Assembly: GCA_963664085.2 (NCBI GenBank)
Contig: CAXXLO010000002.1
Coordinates: forward strand, 4,092,001-4,156,000
Direction: 5' to 3'
From: Bin5 sp022821545
GTDB lineage: Bacteria > Chloroflexota > Anaerolineae > Caldilineales > Caldilineaceae
Length of the DNA: 64,000 bases
The stretch's first letter is position 1. Each line of letters starts with the position of its first letter. The notes below the pieces were generated by a model. The model was not told where the DNA came from. It saw only the letters and a list, made by a program, of their open reading frames with translations, and did no database searches. Positions 7,378 to 16,986 of the stretch are shown here, in pieces. A program made the position numbers and the translations under genes.

Positions 7378-9891
7378 ATGTTAGCGGCATCCCTCTCACT
7401 GATTCTCGTTAGCGGTGTAATCCTCTACTGGATTAAACCGCATAAGCGCGCCTGGGCCGGTTGGCTCGCGGCAATGCCTCCCCTGGCCGTCACCGTCTGG
7501 CAGCTAACCGCGGCACTCCCATTCCTGAACGCCGGCGCCGGCACAGACTCCGGCCCCAAGGCGGCATTACAGAACGGCGCCATTCTTGTCGAGCGGTACC
7601 GGTGGATTGAGAGCCTGGGTTTGGAGCTCTCCTTCCGCCTGGACGGCCTATCACTGCTCTTTGGCCTGATCATCTCCGGCGTCGGCGCCGCCGTCGCGCT
7701 CTACACGCACTACTATCTCGAAGACGATGAGAGGCAGGGCTACTTTTACCTCGCACTCTTTGCCTTCATGGCCTCGATGCTGGGTCTCGTCTGGGCCGAC
7801 AATCTGCTGTCTCTGTTCGTGTTCTGGGAGGGGACGAGCGTTACCAGCTACCTGCTCATCGGATACTCGCACCGGTCTGCCGTCGCCAGGGGCGGCGCCC
7901 GCAATGCCTTCATCGTGACAGCGGGCGGCGGCCTCGCAATGATCGCAGGACTGATCCTGTTGGGGCAGCAGAGCGGCGCCTATACGATCAGCGAGATAGT
8001 AGCTCGCCCCGGCCTGACCGAACTCGACCTCTATCCGGCCATCCTGATTCTGATTCTTCTCGGTGCCTTTACCAAGTCGGCCCAGTTCCCCTTTCACTGG
8101 TGGCTGCCAGGCGCAATGGCCGCGCCGACGCCTGCAAGCGCCTACCTGCACTCCGCCACCATGGTCAAGGCCGGCATCTACCTCCTCGCCCGCCTGCACC
8201 CTGCCCTCAGCGGACACCCGTTGTGGTTATGGGCGCTCCTCATCTTTGGCGGCGCCACAATGCTCGTCGGCGCGATCACCGCCGTGCGCCACTGGGACAT
8301 GAAGGCGCTATTGGCCTACGCAACCGTCAGCCAGCTGGGAATCCTGACCGTGCTGCTGGCCTTTCGCAGCGAGGCCGCGCTGCTGGCCGTCGTCATCGGA
8401 ATCCTCGCCCACGCACTCTATAAGGGGCCCCTCTTTCTCGTGGCCGGAATCGTGGACCACGCAACCGGCACAAGAGACTTGAGAAGGCTCGCCGGCCTCC
8501 GGCATTCCCTGCCCGTAACTTCAACGGTTGCCCTGCTGGCAACCCTCTCAATGGCCGGAATTCCGCCTTTCTTCGGTTTTGTGTCCAAGGAGGCCCTGCT
8601 TGAATCCTTCTTTGAATCTGCCGAACATGGCGAAATAGCGGGCTGGATTGCATTTGGCGCCGCAGCGGTCGCCGGAGCCTTCTTCGTTACATATAGTCTG
8701 ACCCTCCTTTGGGAAGCTTTCTTGCGGCCCGGTTCGACCGGAGAAGCCGAAAGTTCAATCCAGGGAAGTTCAGGTCATGTTGCCCGGACTCTCGTTCACC
8801 ACGCCCCGGCTGCTCCCTTCGTGGCTGCTCCGCTCCTGCTCGTCGCCTTGGGCGCCGTCGCTCCCTTCGCCCTTCCGTGGCTCGACGCCTTCCTGATCTC
8901 CGCGGCGGCATCCATCTCCGGCGCACCCGTCCACAAGCACGCGGCGATCTGGCATGGCTTCACCCCGGTGCTGCTGACCAGCCTGCTCGCCATCGCCGCC
9001 GGCGTTTGGCTGTTCCGGATACGCTCCTACCTTCGTCGAACCCTGGCACAACTGCCCGAAAACCTGCGCGGCGTCGTTGTCTTTCAGAACTTCCTGGACG
9101 GAATCTACGCGCTGGGGCAGTTCACGGCCCGCTTCTCACAGGGCTATACCCTGGCTACGCAGGCGGCCATCGTACTGCTCGCCGCCTTCGTTCCCGTAGC
9201 TATCGCGCTGCTTCAGGTCGCGCCCGGAGACCTTCTGGATTCTTCCAACGTCTTTCCCGGCGCGCCCGAAACCGTTCTGATTCTGATGACGGTCGTGTCC
9301 GCCTACGTCACCGTCCGCATCAGGACTAGCTTGGGCGCAATCGTCAGCTTGGGCGTGGTCGGCGTCTCTGTGACCCTGTTCTACGTCTTCTTCAGCGCGC
9401 CGGACCTCGCTCTCACCCAGCTGCTCATCGAGGTGTTGACTGTCGTGCTTCTCGTAATCGTGTTCACGAAGCTCCCGCCCGACATTCGACCGCCCATGCA
9501 GAAGCTGAAACAGATCCGCAATGTGCTGGTTGCCCTGGCAGCGGGCGCCTTTGGCTTCTTCCTCGTCCTCTTCAACACCAGCGAAGCCATGCAGGCCGCT
9601 AAGTCCATCAGCGGCTACTTTCTGCAAAATGCCGTGCCTGAAGGTCACGGGACCAATGTCGTCAATGTAATCCTGGTCGACTTCCGGGCCTTCGACACGA
9701 TGGGAGAGATCACCGTTCTGGCCCTGGCGGCATTGGGTGGATACGCTCTGCTGAACGCCCCCCGCGTCAATCTTCCCTCGTGGACGTCGCAACGCCCGGA
9801 GTCCGTGTCCACCGCAAGCCGTCAAAATCCGGCTGCCGTCGAAACCGAACCGTCTGCCACCGCTTCGCCTGGAAAAGAAAGTGAGAAGTAA
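7378..9891 (+). CDS. mrpA: Mrp Na+/H+ antiporter subunit A
   Basis: This 837-residue membrane protein is the largest subunit of the multi-subunit Mrp antiporter, which exports Na+ in exchange for protons and supports pH and salt homeostasis. The N-terminal roughly 500 residues are NuoL-like with the conserved glutamate in LFVFWEGTSVTSYLL and the channel segment GAFTKSAQFPFHWWLPGAM. The C-terminal third holds the DUF4040 segment (FFSAPDLALTQLLIEVLTVVLLV) and an MbhE-like end (FDTMGEITVLALAALGGY), so it is full length. A charged Ser/Thr/Glu tail follows. It starts the seven-gene mrpABCDEFG operon in canonical order. Secure. Confidence 0.97.
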   Translation: MLAASLSLILVSGVILYWIKPHKRAWAGWLAAMPPLAVTVWQLTAALPFLNAGAGTDSGPKAALQNGAILVERYRWIESLGLELSFRLDGLSLLFGLIISGVGAAVALYTHYYLEDDERQGYFYLALFAFMASMLGLVWADNLLSLFVFWEGTSVTSYLLIGYSHRSAVARGGARNAFIVTAGGGLAMIAGLILLGQQSGAYTISEIVARPGLTELDLYPAILILILLGAFTKSAQFPFHWWLPGAMAAPTPASAYLHSATMVKAGIYLLARLHPALSGHPLWLWALLIFGGATMLVGAITAVRHWDMKALLAYATVSQLGILTVLLAFRSEAALLAVVIGILAHALYKGPLFLVAGIVDHATGTRDLRRLAGLRHSLPVTSTVALLATLSMAGIPPFFGFVSKEALLESFFESAEHGEIAGWIAFGAAAVAGAFFVTYSLTLLWEAFLRPGSTGEAESSIQGSSGHVARTLVHHAPAAPFVAAPLLLVALGAVAPFALPWLDAFLISAAASISGAPVHKHAAIWHGFTPVLLTSLLAIAAGVWLFRIRSYLRRTLAQLPENLRGVVVFQNFLDGIYALGQFTARFSQGYTLATQAAIVLLAAFVPVAIALLQVAPGDLLDSSNVFPGAPETVLILMTVVSAYVTVRIRTSLGAIVSLGVVGVSVTLFYVFFSAPDLALTQLLIEVLTVVLLVIVFTKLPPDIRPPMQKLKQIRNVLVALAAGAFGFFLVLFNTSEAMQAAKSISGYFLQNAVPEGHGTNVVNVILVDFRAFDTMGEITVLALAALGGYALLNAPRVNLPSWTSQRPESVSTASRQNPAAVETEPSATASPGKESEK

Positions 9892-9923
9892 AGCGGGACT
9901 TCTGAATCGCGTCTCAGATCACA

Positions 9924-10373
9924 ATGCCTGAACTCTATCTTCGTCTCCTGAATCGCATATTGACGCCCGTACTGCTCTTGCTTTCCCTGTACCTGCTCTT
10001 TCGCGGCCACAACCTGCCGGGCGGCGGCTTCATCGCCGGGCTGATGGCCGCTGCCGCATTTCAGCTCCAGATCCTGAGCCGGGGCCACGAAAGCCTCCGG
10101 CGCACTGTCGGACCTTACCTGAACAGTGGAATCGGGTTGGGCCTGGCCATTGCCGTCTGCTCCGGCATCGTCGGGCTGCTTGATGGGACCTTCTTCAAGG
10201 GCTTATGGTTCAGTCTGGACCTGCCTCTCCTCGGCTATCTGAAAATCGGTACCCCTGTAATCTTCGATCTGGGCGTCTTTCTCGTCGTGGTGAGCGTCGC
10301 GACTTCCTATCTACTCGGCCTCAGCCGCGTCGCGGACGCGAACGTAGAATCTGGTCGCAGGGCGGACTCATGA
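9924..10373 (+). CDS. mrpB: Mrp Na+/H+ antiporter subunit B
   Basis: A 149-residue membrane protein with the family hallmark RGHNLPGGGFIAGLM near residue 30, found in MrpB and in the C-terminal MnhB domain of related complexes. Four hydrophobic segments are visible. It starts 32 nt after mrpA, and its stop codon overlaps the mrpC start (ATGA at 10370-10373), which implies translational coupling. The subunit packs beside MrpA and MrpC in the complex. Confidence 0.96.
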   Translation: MPELYLRLLNRILTPVLLLLSLYLLFRGHNLPGGGFIAGLMAAAAFQLQILSRGHESLRRTVGPYLNSGIGLGLAIAVCSGIVGLLDGTFFKGLWFSLDLPLLGYLKIGTPVIFDLGVFLVVVSVATSYLLGLSRVADANVESGRRADS

Positions 10374-10909
10374 TCTCTTTACTTCTGGCATTTGCCGTCG
10401 GCAGCCTCTTTGCCTGCGGAACCTATCTGATCATGCGTCGAGGACAGATAAAGCTCATCCTCGGACTGGCGTTGCTGAGTCATGGCGTAAACCTTCTGCT
10501 CTTTGGGTCGGGCAGGCTCACCGAAGGGCGCCCGCCAATCTTTCTGAACAAAGCCGATTACGCAGAGACGTTGAGTTCAAGCCTGCCCGCCGACCCATTG
10601 CCGCAGGCCCTTATCCTGACGGCAATCGTAATCAGCTTCGGCATAACCGCCTTCGTCATCGTGCTCGTGAACCGGCGCCACACGGTTACACAGACCGACT
10701 ATGTCCATGGCGAGCTGGCGCCGCTCCTGCGTGAAGGCGACCCTTTCGATTTCTCCGAGTCCGCTGAATTAGACCAGCACGACTGGCTGGCCTACGAGGT
10801 GGACGAGGTCTACGACAGCGAAGAGCTGCTGACAGGGTTTCCTACGTTGCCGCCCTCTGAACAGGACGAATCAACTGCTATGGAACAGGACCAATACCGA
10901 TGGCCGTGA
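10370..10909 (+). CDS. mrpC: Mrp Na+/H+ antiporter subunit C with acidic extension
   Basis: A 179-residue NuoK-like subunit. The core (LFACGTYLIMRRGQIKLILGLALLSHGVNLLLF, given here in parts: MRRGQIKLILG, LLSHGVNLLLF) carries the three expected membrane segments plus PQALILTAIVISFGITAF. The family is normally about 115 residues; here some 60 extra acidic residues rich in Asp, Glu and Tyr follow. The start is the ATG at 10370 overlapping the mrpB stop; the same frame is open upstream but that region is mrpB. Its end overlaps the mrpD start by 10 nt. Confidence 0.95.
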   Translation: MISLLLAFAVGSLFACGTYLIMRRGQIKLILGLALLSHGVNLLLFGSGRLTEGRPPIFLNKADYAETLSSSLPADPLPQALILTAIVISFGITAFVIVLVNRRHTVTQTDYVHGELAPLLREGDPFDFSESAELDQHDWLAYEVDEVYDSEELLTGFPTLPPSEQDESTAMEQDQYRWP

Positions 10910-12522
10910 GCGCCAACCTGCTGGCCGTCCCCGTCGCCGCGCCTCTCCTGACAGCCGCCCTCATTCTCCTGTTTGCCCGTTGGGGCGGCCGGACGCTGAT
11001 CAGGCACCAGATCGCGCTGACCGCGCTGGCGCTCTGCATAAACCTTGCGGCGGCAGCTCTGCTCTTCCGGGCCGCCGCCGGGCAGGGCCAGCGCTTCGTA
11101 TTGCAGCTCGGCGCATGGTCGGCCCCCTTCGGCATCACCGTCTATGGCGACGGACTCTCCGCCACGCTTCTGCTGATGACGGCCCTCGTCGCGCTTGCGG
11201 TCTATCCATTCGCCGTCGCAACCATCGACTACCACAGGGCCCGGATGGGGTTTCATCCCCTCTATCTGTTCCTCCTCATGGGGGTCAACGGCGCCTTCCT
11301 GGCAGGCGATCTCTTCAATCTCTACGTCTTCTTTGAAGTTCTCCTGATGGCCAGCTTTGTCCTGCTGACCGTCGGCGCCCAGCCAGCGCAGACCAACAGC
11401 GGCATTCGCTATGTTGTACTCAATCTCCTCGCGTCGACAGTCTTTCTGGTCGCGGCCGGAATCGCCTACGGCACACTCGGCACCCTCAACTTTGCCCAGA
11501 TCGCGGAACGGCTGCCCCTGGCCTCTCCCGCGGTGCGTACCGTTTTCGCCGGCCTGCTGCTGGTCGGTTTCGGCAGTAAGGCCGCGATATTCCCCCTCTT
11601 TTTCTGGCTGCCTGCCAGCTACCACACGCCGCCCCCGGCAGTTACGGCGCTTTTCGGCGGCCTCTTGACCAAGGTTGGCGTCTATACGCTCTTTCGCAGC
11701 TTTACGCTCTTCTTCCCCGAGCTTCTGCACGACTGGCAACCTGTCCTCCTGACCATCGCCGGCGCGACGATGCTGGTGGGCGCGCTGGGAGCGCTGGCCC
11801 AGCCCGGAATCCGCCGCGTACTCAGCTTCCATATCATCAGCCACGTCGGTTTCATGTTGATGGGGCTTGCCGTAGCGCTCAGCGGAAACAGTCTGGCCTT
11901 CGGCTTCGGCTTGGGCGCGGCCATAATCTATCTCTGTCACCACATGATTATCAAGACCGCGCTCATCATGGCGGGCGGCGCCGTAGAGCTGCACATGGGC
12001 AGCGACCGGCTGGCCTCTATCGGGGGGCTGGTTTCCAGGCAGCCGTTCCTCGCCTTTCTATTTTTCACGGCAGCGATCTCCCTGGCGGGCGTGCCGCCAT
12101 TCAGCGGATTTGTAAGCAAACTCAGCCTCCTGCAGATTACGCTCGACACGCGTCACTGGGTCGTTTCCGGCGTAAGTGTCTTCGCCAGCCTTCTGACCAT
12201 GATGAACATGATGCGTCTCTGGCGCGAATCTTTCTGGGGGGACTACAGCCGGCCGAGCAGAGTCCCGTCCAGAATCTTGCAGAGCAGTGTGCGGCAGCGG
12301 CTGATGCTGACACCGGTGGCCGTGCTGGTACTGCTCAGCCTGGCCTTGGGCATTTGGGGCGAACCGGCCTTCCGCCTGTCCATGCAGGTTGCCCAACAAG
12401 CGCTCGATCGCCAGGCCTACATCGAAGCGGTGTCGCCGGCTGCCCGGACCTCAACGCTGCCGGCAGGTCACTTCACCGTCCCGGTCGAAACAGTCTCAAC
12501 GAATTTGAGCAAGGAGAACTGA
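10900..12522 (+). CDS. mrpD: Mrp Na+/H+ antiporter subunit D
   Basis: A 540-residue NuoN/NuoM-like antiporter subunit with about 14 membrane helices. The proton-path signature GDLFNLYVFFEVLLMASF contains the key glutamate, and SKAAIFPLFFWLPASYHTPPP is the conserved lysine-bearing channel loop. The length is close to the family norm with a short hydrophilic tail. It overlaps mrpC at its start and lies 10 nt upstream of mrpE, consistent with one transcript. Confidence 0.97.
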   Translation: MAVSANLLAVPVAAPLLTAALILLFARWGGRTLIRHQIALTALALCINLAAAALLFRAAAGQGQRFVLQLGAWSAPFGITVYGDGLSATLLLMTALVALAVYPFAVATIDYHRARMGFHPLYLFLLMGVNGAFLAGDLFNLYVFFEVLLMASFVLLTVGAQPAQTNSGIRYVVLNLLASTVFLVAAGIAYGTLGTLNFAQIAERLPLASPAVRTVFAGLLLVGFGSKAAIFPLFFWLPASYHTPPPAVTALFGGLLTKVGVYTLFRSFTLFFPELLHDWQPVLLTIAGATMLVGALGALAQPGIRRVLSFHIISHVGFMLMGLAVALSGNSLAFGFGLGAAIIYLCHHMIIKTALIMAGGAVELHMGSDRLASIGGLVSRQPFLAFLFFTAAISLAGVPPFSGFVSKLSLLQITLDTRHWVVSGVSVFASLLTMMNMMRLWRESFWGDYSRPSRVPSRILQSSVRQRLMLTPVAVLVLLSLALGIWGEPAFRLSMQVAQQALDRQAYIEAVSPAARTSTLPAGHFTVPVETVSTNLSKEN

Positions 12523-12532
12523 GAGTCACTCG

Positions 12533-13177
12533 ATGCAACGACTCCTGGTCTTAAACCTGTTTATTTCAATGATGTGGCCGATTCTCAACAACGATTACAC
12601 GTTGGAGGCCCTCCTGCTTGGCTTCGTTTTCGGCTTCGTGTTGACCTCGCTCGTGCAGCGAACCTATGGCCTCTACACGGTTCGGGCCGCCGGTTATGTC
12701 GCCTACGTCCTCTTTGCTATCCTGGAGAGCAATTTGCGGCTGGCAGGCACGGTGCTTGCCAGCGCCGTCGGCATGCAGAGTTCGCTGCGCCCCGGCATTG
12801 TCGCAGTCCCTTTGGACTTGACGAACCCGTTCGACATCACTGTCCTGGCAACCGTCATCACGTTGACGCCCGGCACACTCAGCGTCGACCTGGGTGAGGA
12901 TGTTTCCGGACGGCTCCGGCCATACGCCGATCCGGAGGAAAACGCGATCGGAATGGATACCGGGAAGAGTGAGCGGCGCCTGCAAGCCGAGGATAGCTCA
13001 CAACGGTTGCCTCACCGTTCAGCCGCTCCGCGCGACAGTGGAGAGGCGGCTCTGCTTGTCCATGCAATCGACGTTCCCGACCCAAACGAGTTCCGCGCCG
13101 ACATCAAGCGCAGATTCGAGAGTCCGCTCCTGGAGCTTCGCCGTCTGATTGCCGAGATGGACAGTGCCGATAACTGA
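12533..13177 (+). CDS. mrpE: Mrp Na+/H+ antiporter subunit E with a hydrophilic insertion
   Basis: A 214-residue subunit. The N-terminal part has the membrane segments and ends with the family motif VITLTPGTLSVDLGED; the far C-terminus carries the usual HAIDVPDPNEFRADIKRRFE. MrpE proteins are usually about 160-170 residues. The excess here is an insertion of about 45 polar residues between those two conserved parts, not a simple tail. It lies between mrpD and mrpF in the operon. Confidence 0.94.
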   Translation: MQRLLVLNLFISMMWPILNNDYTLEALLLGFVFGFVLTSLVQRTYGLYTVRAAGYVAYVLFAILESNLRLAGTVLASAVGMQSSLRPGIVAVPLDLTNPFDITVLATVITLTPGTLSVDLGEDVSGRLRPYADPEENAIGMDTGKSERRLQAEDSSQRLPHRSAAPRDSGEAALLVHAIDVPDPNEFRADIKRRFESPLLELRRLIAEMDSADN

Positions 13178-13204
13178 ACCGAAAAGTGAGACTGGAGAAC
13201 TTCT

Positions 13205-13516
13205 GTGAGCAACGATCTGTTTGAACTGAGCCTGGTTGTCCTGATGACCCTGCTCACCTTTTCACTGCTGCTGTGCTTCGGCAGGCTCCTGCGAGGGCCC
13301 AAACTGCCCGATCGCACAGTGGCGTTCGACCTGATCTCCATTCACGCGGTCGGAATCTTCCTCCTGTTTGCCGTGAACAGCCATTCGTATGTCCTGCTGG
13401 AAGGGGCAATAATCACGGCTGTACTTGGCTTCCTGGGCACAATGATGTTTGCCCGCGCCCTGGAGCGCTATCCCCACGTACGCTGGCTCGAACGGCCTTC
13501 GGAGGACGAAGACTAG
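13205..13516 (+). CDS. mrpF: Mrp Na+/H+ antiporter subunit F
   Basis: A 103-residue, three-helix subunit with the conserved RLLRGPKLPDRTVAFDLI loop between helices one and two. The start is the GTG at 13205, which directly precedes the first hydrophobic segment. Length is normal for the family. It lies 27 nt after mrpE and 35 nt before mrpG. Confidence 0.95.
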   Translation: MSNDLFELSLVVLMTLLTFSLLLCFGRLLRGPKLPDRTVAFDLISIHAVGIFLLFAVNSHSYVLLEGAIITAVLGFLGTMMFARALERYPHVRWLERPSEDED

Positions 13517-13551
13517 ATGCCGCCGGCCCACCCATATGGCGAGGTACGCAG

Positions 13552-13935
13552 ATGGACTTATCGACGGTGAACCTGGTCGTAGTTGCCCTGGCCTCGATCG
13601 GAACGCTGTTTCTGCTCATTAGCGCCGTGGGCATGCTGCGCCTGCCCGACGTTCTGACGCGCATGCACGCAGCCGGCATCGCCGCGACGCTCGGCATCAC
13701 CTGCCTGCTGCTTGCCACGGGCCTCCACTTCCTGGCCGAAGGGCAGATGCTCCGCATGGTCGCCCTCATCATACTCTTCTTCGTGACCGCCCCCATCGCA
13801 ACCACGACCATGGCCAGGGCCGCCTACCGCACAAGCCACTCGGACCAGTTCCTGCTCTCGCACGACGACCTCGCTGCACTCTCTCCGTCTGCCGGGCCGG
13901 AAAGACAGGAAGAGCCGGGGGCGGACGAAGAGTAG
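13552..13935 (+). CDS. mrpG: Mrp Na+/H+ antiporter subunit G
   Basis: A 127-residue subunit with three membrane segments and the family motif GMLRLPDVLTRMHAAG. I chose the ATG at 13552 because the translation then begins at the first hydrophobic helix; the open frame upstream overlaps mrpF. The last 30 or so residues are acidic (PERQEEPGADEE). It closes the mrp operon; the next gene starts 22 nt later and may be cotranscribed. Confidence 0.94.
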   Translation: MDLSTVNLVVVALASIGTLFLLISAVGMLRLPDVLTRMHAAGIAATLGITCLLLATGLHFLAEGQMLRMVALIILFFVTAPIATTTMARAAYRTSHSDQFLLSHDDLAALSPSAGPERQEEPGADEE

Positions 13936-13957
13936 CCCACTTAGAAGGACAGCCGCA

Positions 13958-15529
13958 ATGACCGAAGTGAAATCCGATGAAAGCGGATTCGGACCGAGCC
14001 AGGGCCGCGCGGGGTCCCGGCAGGACCTGATCCTGGCCGTAGATCTGGGAAGTTCCTCGGTAAGAGCTTCCGCCTACTACTTGAATGGAACAAGGCTTGA
14101 AGACTCAACGGAGTTCCGCAATACCGAGCAGTCCTTGGACGGCACCTTCGATCCGCACACTCTGACCGCGCTGACAGAGGAGGTCATCAGCGGCTGCCTC
14201 GCCCGGGTCAGAACTCTCACGGATAACCCCCGTTTCGTCGCCGCAGCCTGGACCAGCTTTGCCATGAGCTGGCTTGGCGTCGATCGCGCCGGTCGACCGG
14301 TCACTCCCGTCTACACCTACTCCGACGCCCGCAGCGGGCCCTTCGCCGACAGCTTGCGGCAGGAACTCATAGAGCAGGGCGGCTTCGATGACGCCTGGCA
14401 ACGTACCGGAACGCCCATTCACACCGCCTACGCGCCGGCGCAGCTGCTCCGCTTGGCGGCAGAAGAACCGGACCTTTTGAAACGGGTCGCATGTTGGCAA
14501 ACTCTCGCCGCCAGCCTGTTCGCACGCTGGCGCGGTCAAGCGCACGCCCCCGTCAGCAACAGCGAAGCCGGATGGACCGGCATGCTCAACCGGCGTTCAT
14601 TGACCTGGGATGAACAGCTGGCTAGACGCGTGAATTTGAATTCTGGTCAGTTGCCGTCTGTGCTTGACTATGCGAAAGGGGGCGCTGGACTGACCGGCCC
14701 CTGGGCCTCCAGGTGGCCGGAACTTGCGCATACACCTTTCTTCCTGGCAGTGGGGGACGGCGCCGGGGCCAATCTCGGCAGCGGCTGCTATGACAACACT
14801 CGTATCGCTCTGACGATAGGAACAACCGGCGCCATGCGAGTCGTCCTACCCAACGATTCCCGCTCCAGTCAGCATGAAGCCGCGGGAAATGGCGTGCAGC
14901 CCACGCCTGACGGTCTCTGGTGCTATCCTATCGATAGCAAACGCTGGTTGGTTGGCGGTTCCCTGACCGACGGCGGTTCACTCTACTCGTGGCTACGCGA
15001 AACTCTAGCCGTCCGGGACGAGGCTGGCCTTCTCCATGCCGCCGCCGCTCTACCGCCCAACGCCCACGGACTGACCCTCCTCCCCTTCCTGCGCGGGGAA
15101 CGCGCTCCCGGTTGGGCCACGGAAGCGGATCTCTCTATCAGCGGCATCTCACCTGCAACCACGCCGGCCCACATCGTCCGCGCCGCGTTCGAAGCCGTCG
15201 CCCTGCGCTTCCGCCATATCTACGATCGACTCCACCCGCTCTTGCCTCCGGGCGCCGAAATCGTCGCCAGCGGCGGCGCACTCCAGGAAAATGGACTCTG
15301 GCGGCAGATCCTGGCCGACGTCTTGCAGACGCCGGTTCACCTGATCAATGTAGACGAAGCGACCAGCCGCGGCGCCGCCATCCTTGCCTTGCAAGCGCTG
15401 GATCTCCCGCAGCCGCCCGATCCTCCCACGGTTCATACCGCCCTGCCTGACAAAGACGCGGGCGTCGCCTACGCAGAGGCTTTGCGCCGTCAACAGGAAC
15501 TGTATGACCGGCTTATCGCCCGCCCTTAA
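13958..15529 (+). CDS. FGGY-family carbohydrate kinase, gluconokinase-like
   Basis: A 523-residue sugar kinase of the FGGY family that should phosphorylate a sugar or sugar acid with ATP in the cytoplasm. The N-terminal phosphate loop is ILAVDLGSSSVRAS and the second ATP-site element is LTIGTTGAMR near the middle; the segment SFAMSWLGVDRAGRPVTPVYTYSDARS resembles gluconate kinases. Length is normal. The substrate is inferred; xylulose or another sugar is possible. It follows mrpG by 22 nt but has no obvious functional tie to the antiporter. Confidence 0.85.
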   Translation: MTEVKSDESGFGPSQGRAGSRQDLILAVDLGSSSVRASAYYLNGTRLEDSTEFRNTEQSLDGTFDPHTLTALTEEVISGCLARVRTLTDNPRFVAAAWTSFAMSWLGVDRAGRPVTPVYTYSDARSGPFADSLRQELIEQGGFDDAWQRTGTPIHTAYAPAQLLRLAAEEPDLLKRVACWQTLAASLFARWRGQAHAPVSNSEAGWTGMLNRRSLTWDEQLARRVNLNSGQLPSVLDYAKGGAGLTGPWASRWPELAHTPFFLAVGDGAGANLGSGCYDNTRIALTIGTTGAMRVVLPNDSRSSQHEAAGNGVQPTPDGLWCYPIDSKRWLVGGSLTDGGSLYSWLRETLAVRDEAGLLHAAAALPPNAHGLTLLPFLRGERAPGWATEADLSISGISPATTPAHIVRAAFEAVALRFRHIYDRLHPLLPPGAEIVASGGALQENGLWRQILADVLQTPVHLINVDEATSRGAAILALQALDLPQPPDPPTVHTALPDKDAGVAYAEALRRQQELYDRLIARP

Positions 15530-15565
15530 CTCCAGGATAGTGTTGTTTTCGAGGCTGTGGGTACG

Positions 15566-16798
15566 TCAATCCCCTGCGACCCTGGTGGCCGCGCCCACAG
15601 GAACTGCGGCCGCGCTCTTACGCCACACGTATAGCCCCGCCAGGGCAAGGACAACGTAGACTATCGTCACGACGCCAAATACGCCTCGCATGCCGATCAG
15701 CGGGAACACCGCCGCCCCCAACATTGGCGCCACCATTCGACCCGCAGCGCTGACACTGTTGCTCAAACCGAAAGTGGCGCCATACGCGCCATGGGGTGTC
15801 CGCAGGTTCAGCAAAGCGCTCGTGGCCGGCATGATCGCGCCGGCGCTGACCCCGATCAGCGCCTGAAGGGCGAGCAGCTGCCAGGCGTTCGTGACGAACG
15901 TCGAAACGAAGTAGACCAGGATCGCAAAGGCTGCCCCCGCCGTCAGAACCTTCTCATGGCCTACCCGGTCGCTGAGCCGCCCCAAATAGACCGCGCTGAC
16001 AGAGCCTATCGCCGCCTTGGCCCCGATGCTGAGGCCCGACAGGACGGCTGCTCCCTCGCTCGAAGAAAGCAGCTCGACAAAGAAGAACGCTAGCAGCGGC
16101 ATCGTAACCGAACGTCCAAGGCTCTGCAGAAACGAGACCCAATACAGCGACGGCATGTCGGGCACACGCAGCAGGTCCCGGTAGCTCTCCCAAAATCTGA
16201 CCCGTTGCTGCGGTGGCGGCCTCTCAAAGTCCTCTTTCACCCAGAAGATAACGGCAACCCCGGCCAGCGCAAGCGCTGCGCCTGTAAACCAGAAGCTGGC
16301 GCGGTAGCCGAACGCTTCGCTCACCACCCCCCCAATCAGAGGACCGACCGCCGCCCCAACCCAGAGACCGGTCTGAATCAGACCGAGGGACTCGCCCGAC
16401 TTTTCCTTGGGGACCGTGGCCGCAACCATGGCGCTTGTGGCTGAAACGATGCCTGTCAGCAGACCCTGAAACGTGCGAATCAGGACCAGCTGCTCCGCGC
16501 TCTGCGCGAAACCCATAAGCGCAACCATCACCGCGCCGCCGATCGTGGCCCGAATCAGCATCGGCTTGCGGCCGTACCGGTCTGCCAGCGTGCCCCATAC
16601 CGGCGACGACAGCATCATCGTCACCGCCTGTGCCGAAAACACGAGGCCCGACCAGAACGCGATCGACCCGCGCGTGGACACGCCCAGTTCGGCCACGTAG
16701 AGGGGCATGAATGGATAGACCAGGCTGAAACCGGCTACGGAGAGCACCTGCACGACGAATAGCACGTATAAGTTGCGGCGCCACTCTGCCATGTGCAT
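15566..16798 (-). CDS. Major facilitator superfamily exporter
   Basis: A 410-residue transporter with 12 predicted helices. Loop 2-3 carries motif A as GTLADRYGRKPML, with a degenerate repeat (GRLSDRVGHEKVL) in the second half, typical of drug:H+ antiporters. The general layout resembles multidrug or tetracycline-type exporters, but the substrate cannot be read from sequence. It converges with the upstream kinase gene (36-nt gap). Confidence 0.88.
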   Translation of the reverse strand: MHMAEWRRNLYVLFVVQVLSVAGFSLVYPFMPLYVAELGVSTRGSIAFWSGLVFSAQAVTMMLSSPVWGTLADRYGRKPMLIRATIGGAVMVALMGFAQSAEQLVLIRTFQGLLTGIVSATSAMVAATVPKEKSGESLGLIQTGLWVGAAVGPLIGGVVSEAFGYRASFWFTGAALALAGVAVIFWVKEDFERPPPQQRVRFWESYRDLLRVPDMPSLYWVSFLQSLGRSVTMPLLAFFFVELLSSSEGAAVLSGLSIGAKAAIGSVSAVYLGRLSDRVGHEKVLTAGAAFAILVYFVSTFVTNAWQLLALQALIGVSAGAIMPATSALLNLRTPHGAYGATFGLSNSVSAAGRMVAPMLGAAVFPLIGMRGVFGVVTIVYVVLALAGLYVWRKSAAAVPVGAATRVAGD

Positions 16799-16986
16799 TC
16801 TCGCCAGGCTGAAGGGAAGGACCGGGGTCCGTTCCAGCTAAGCTGCTTCTGTGTGTGACTGTACTAAATCGCTTTTGTAAACCGCTAAAGTGGGACGCCG
16901 CCCATCGTACCACACATTAGGGCTTGCGACAAACCGCCCTTTCGCGTCCGGGCCTGTAACAGAACAGGCATCCGGCCAGCCGGTTC

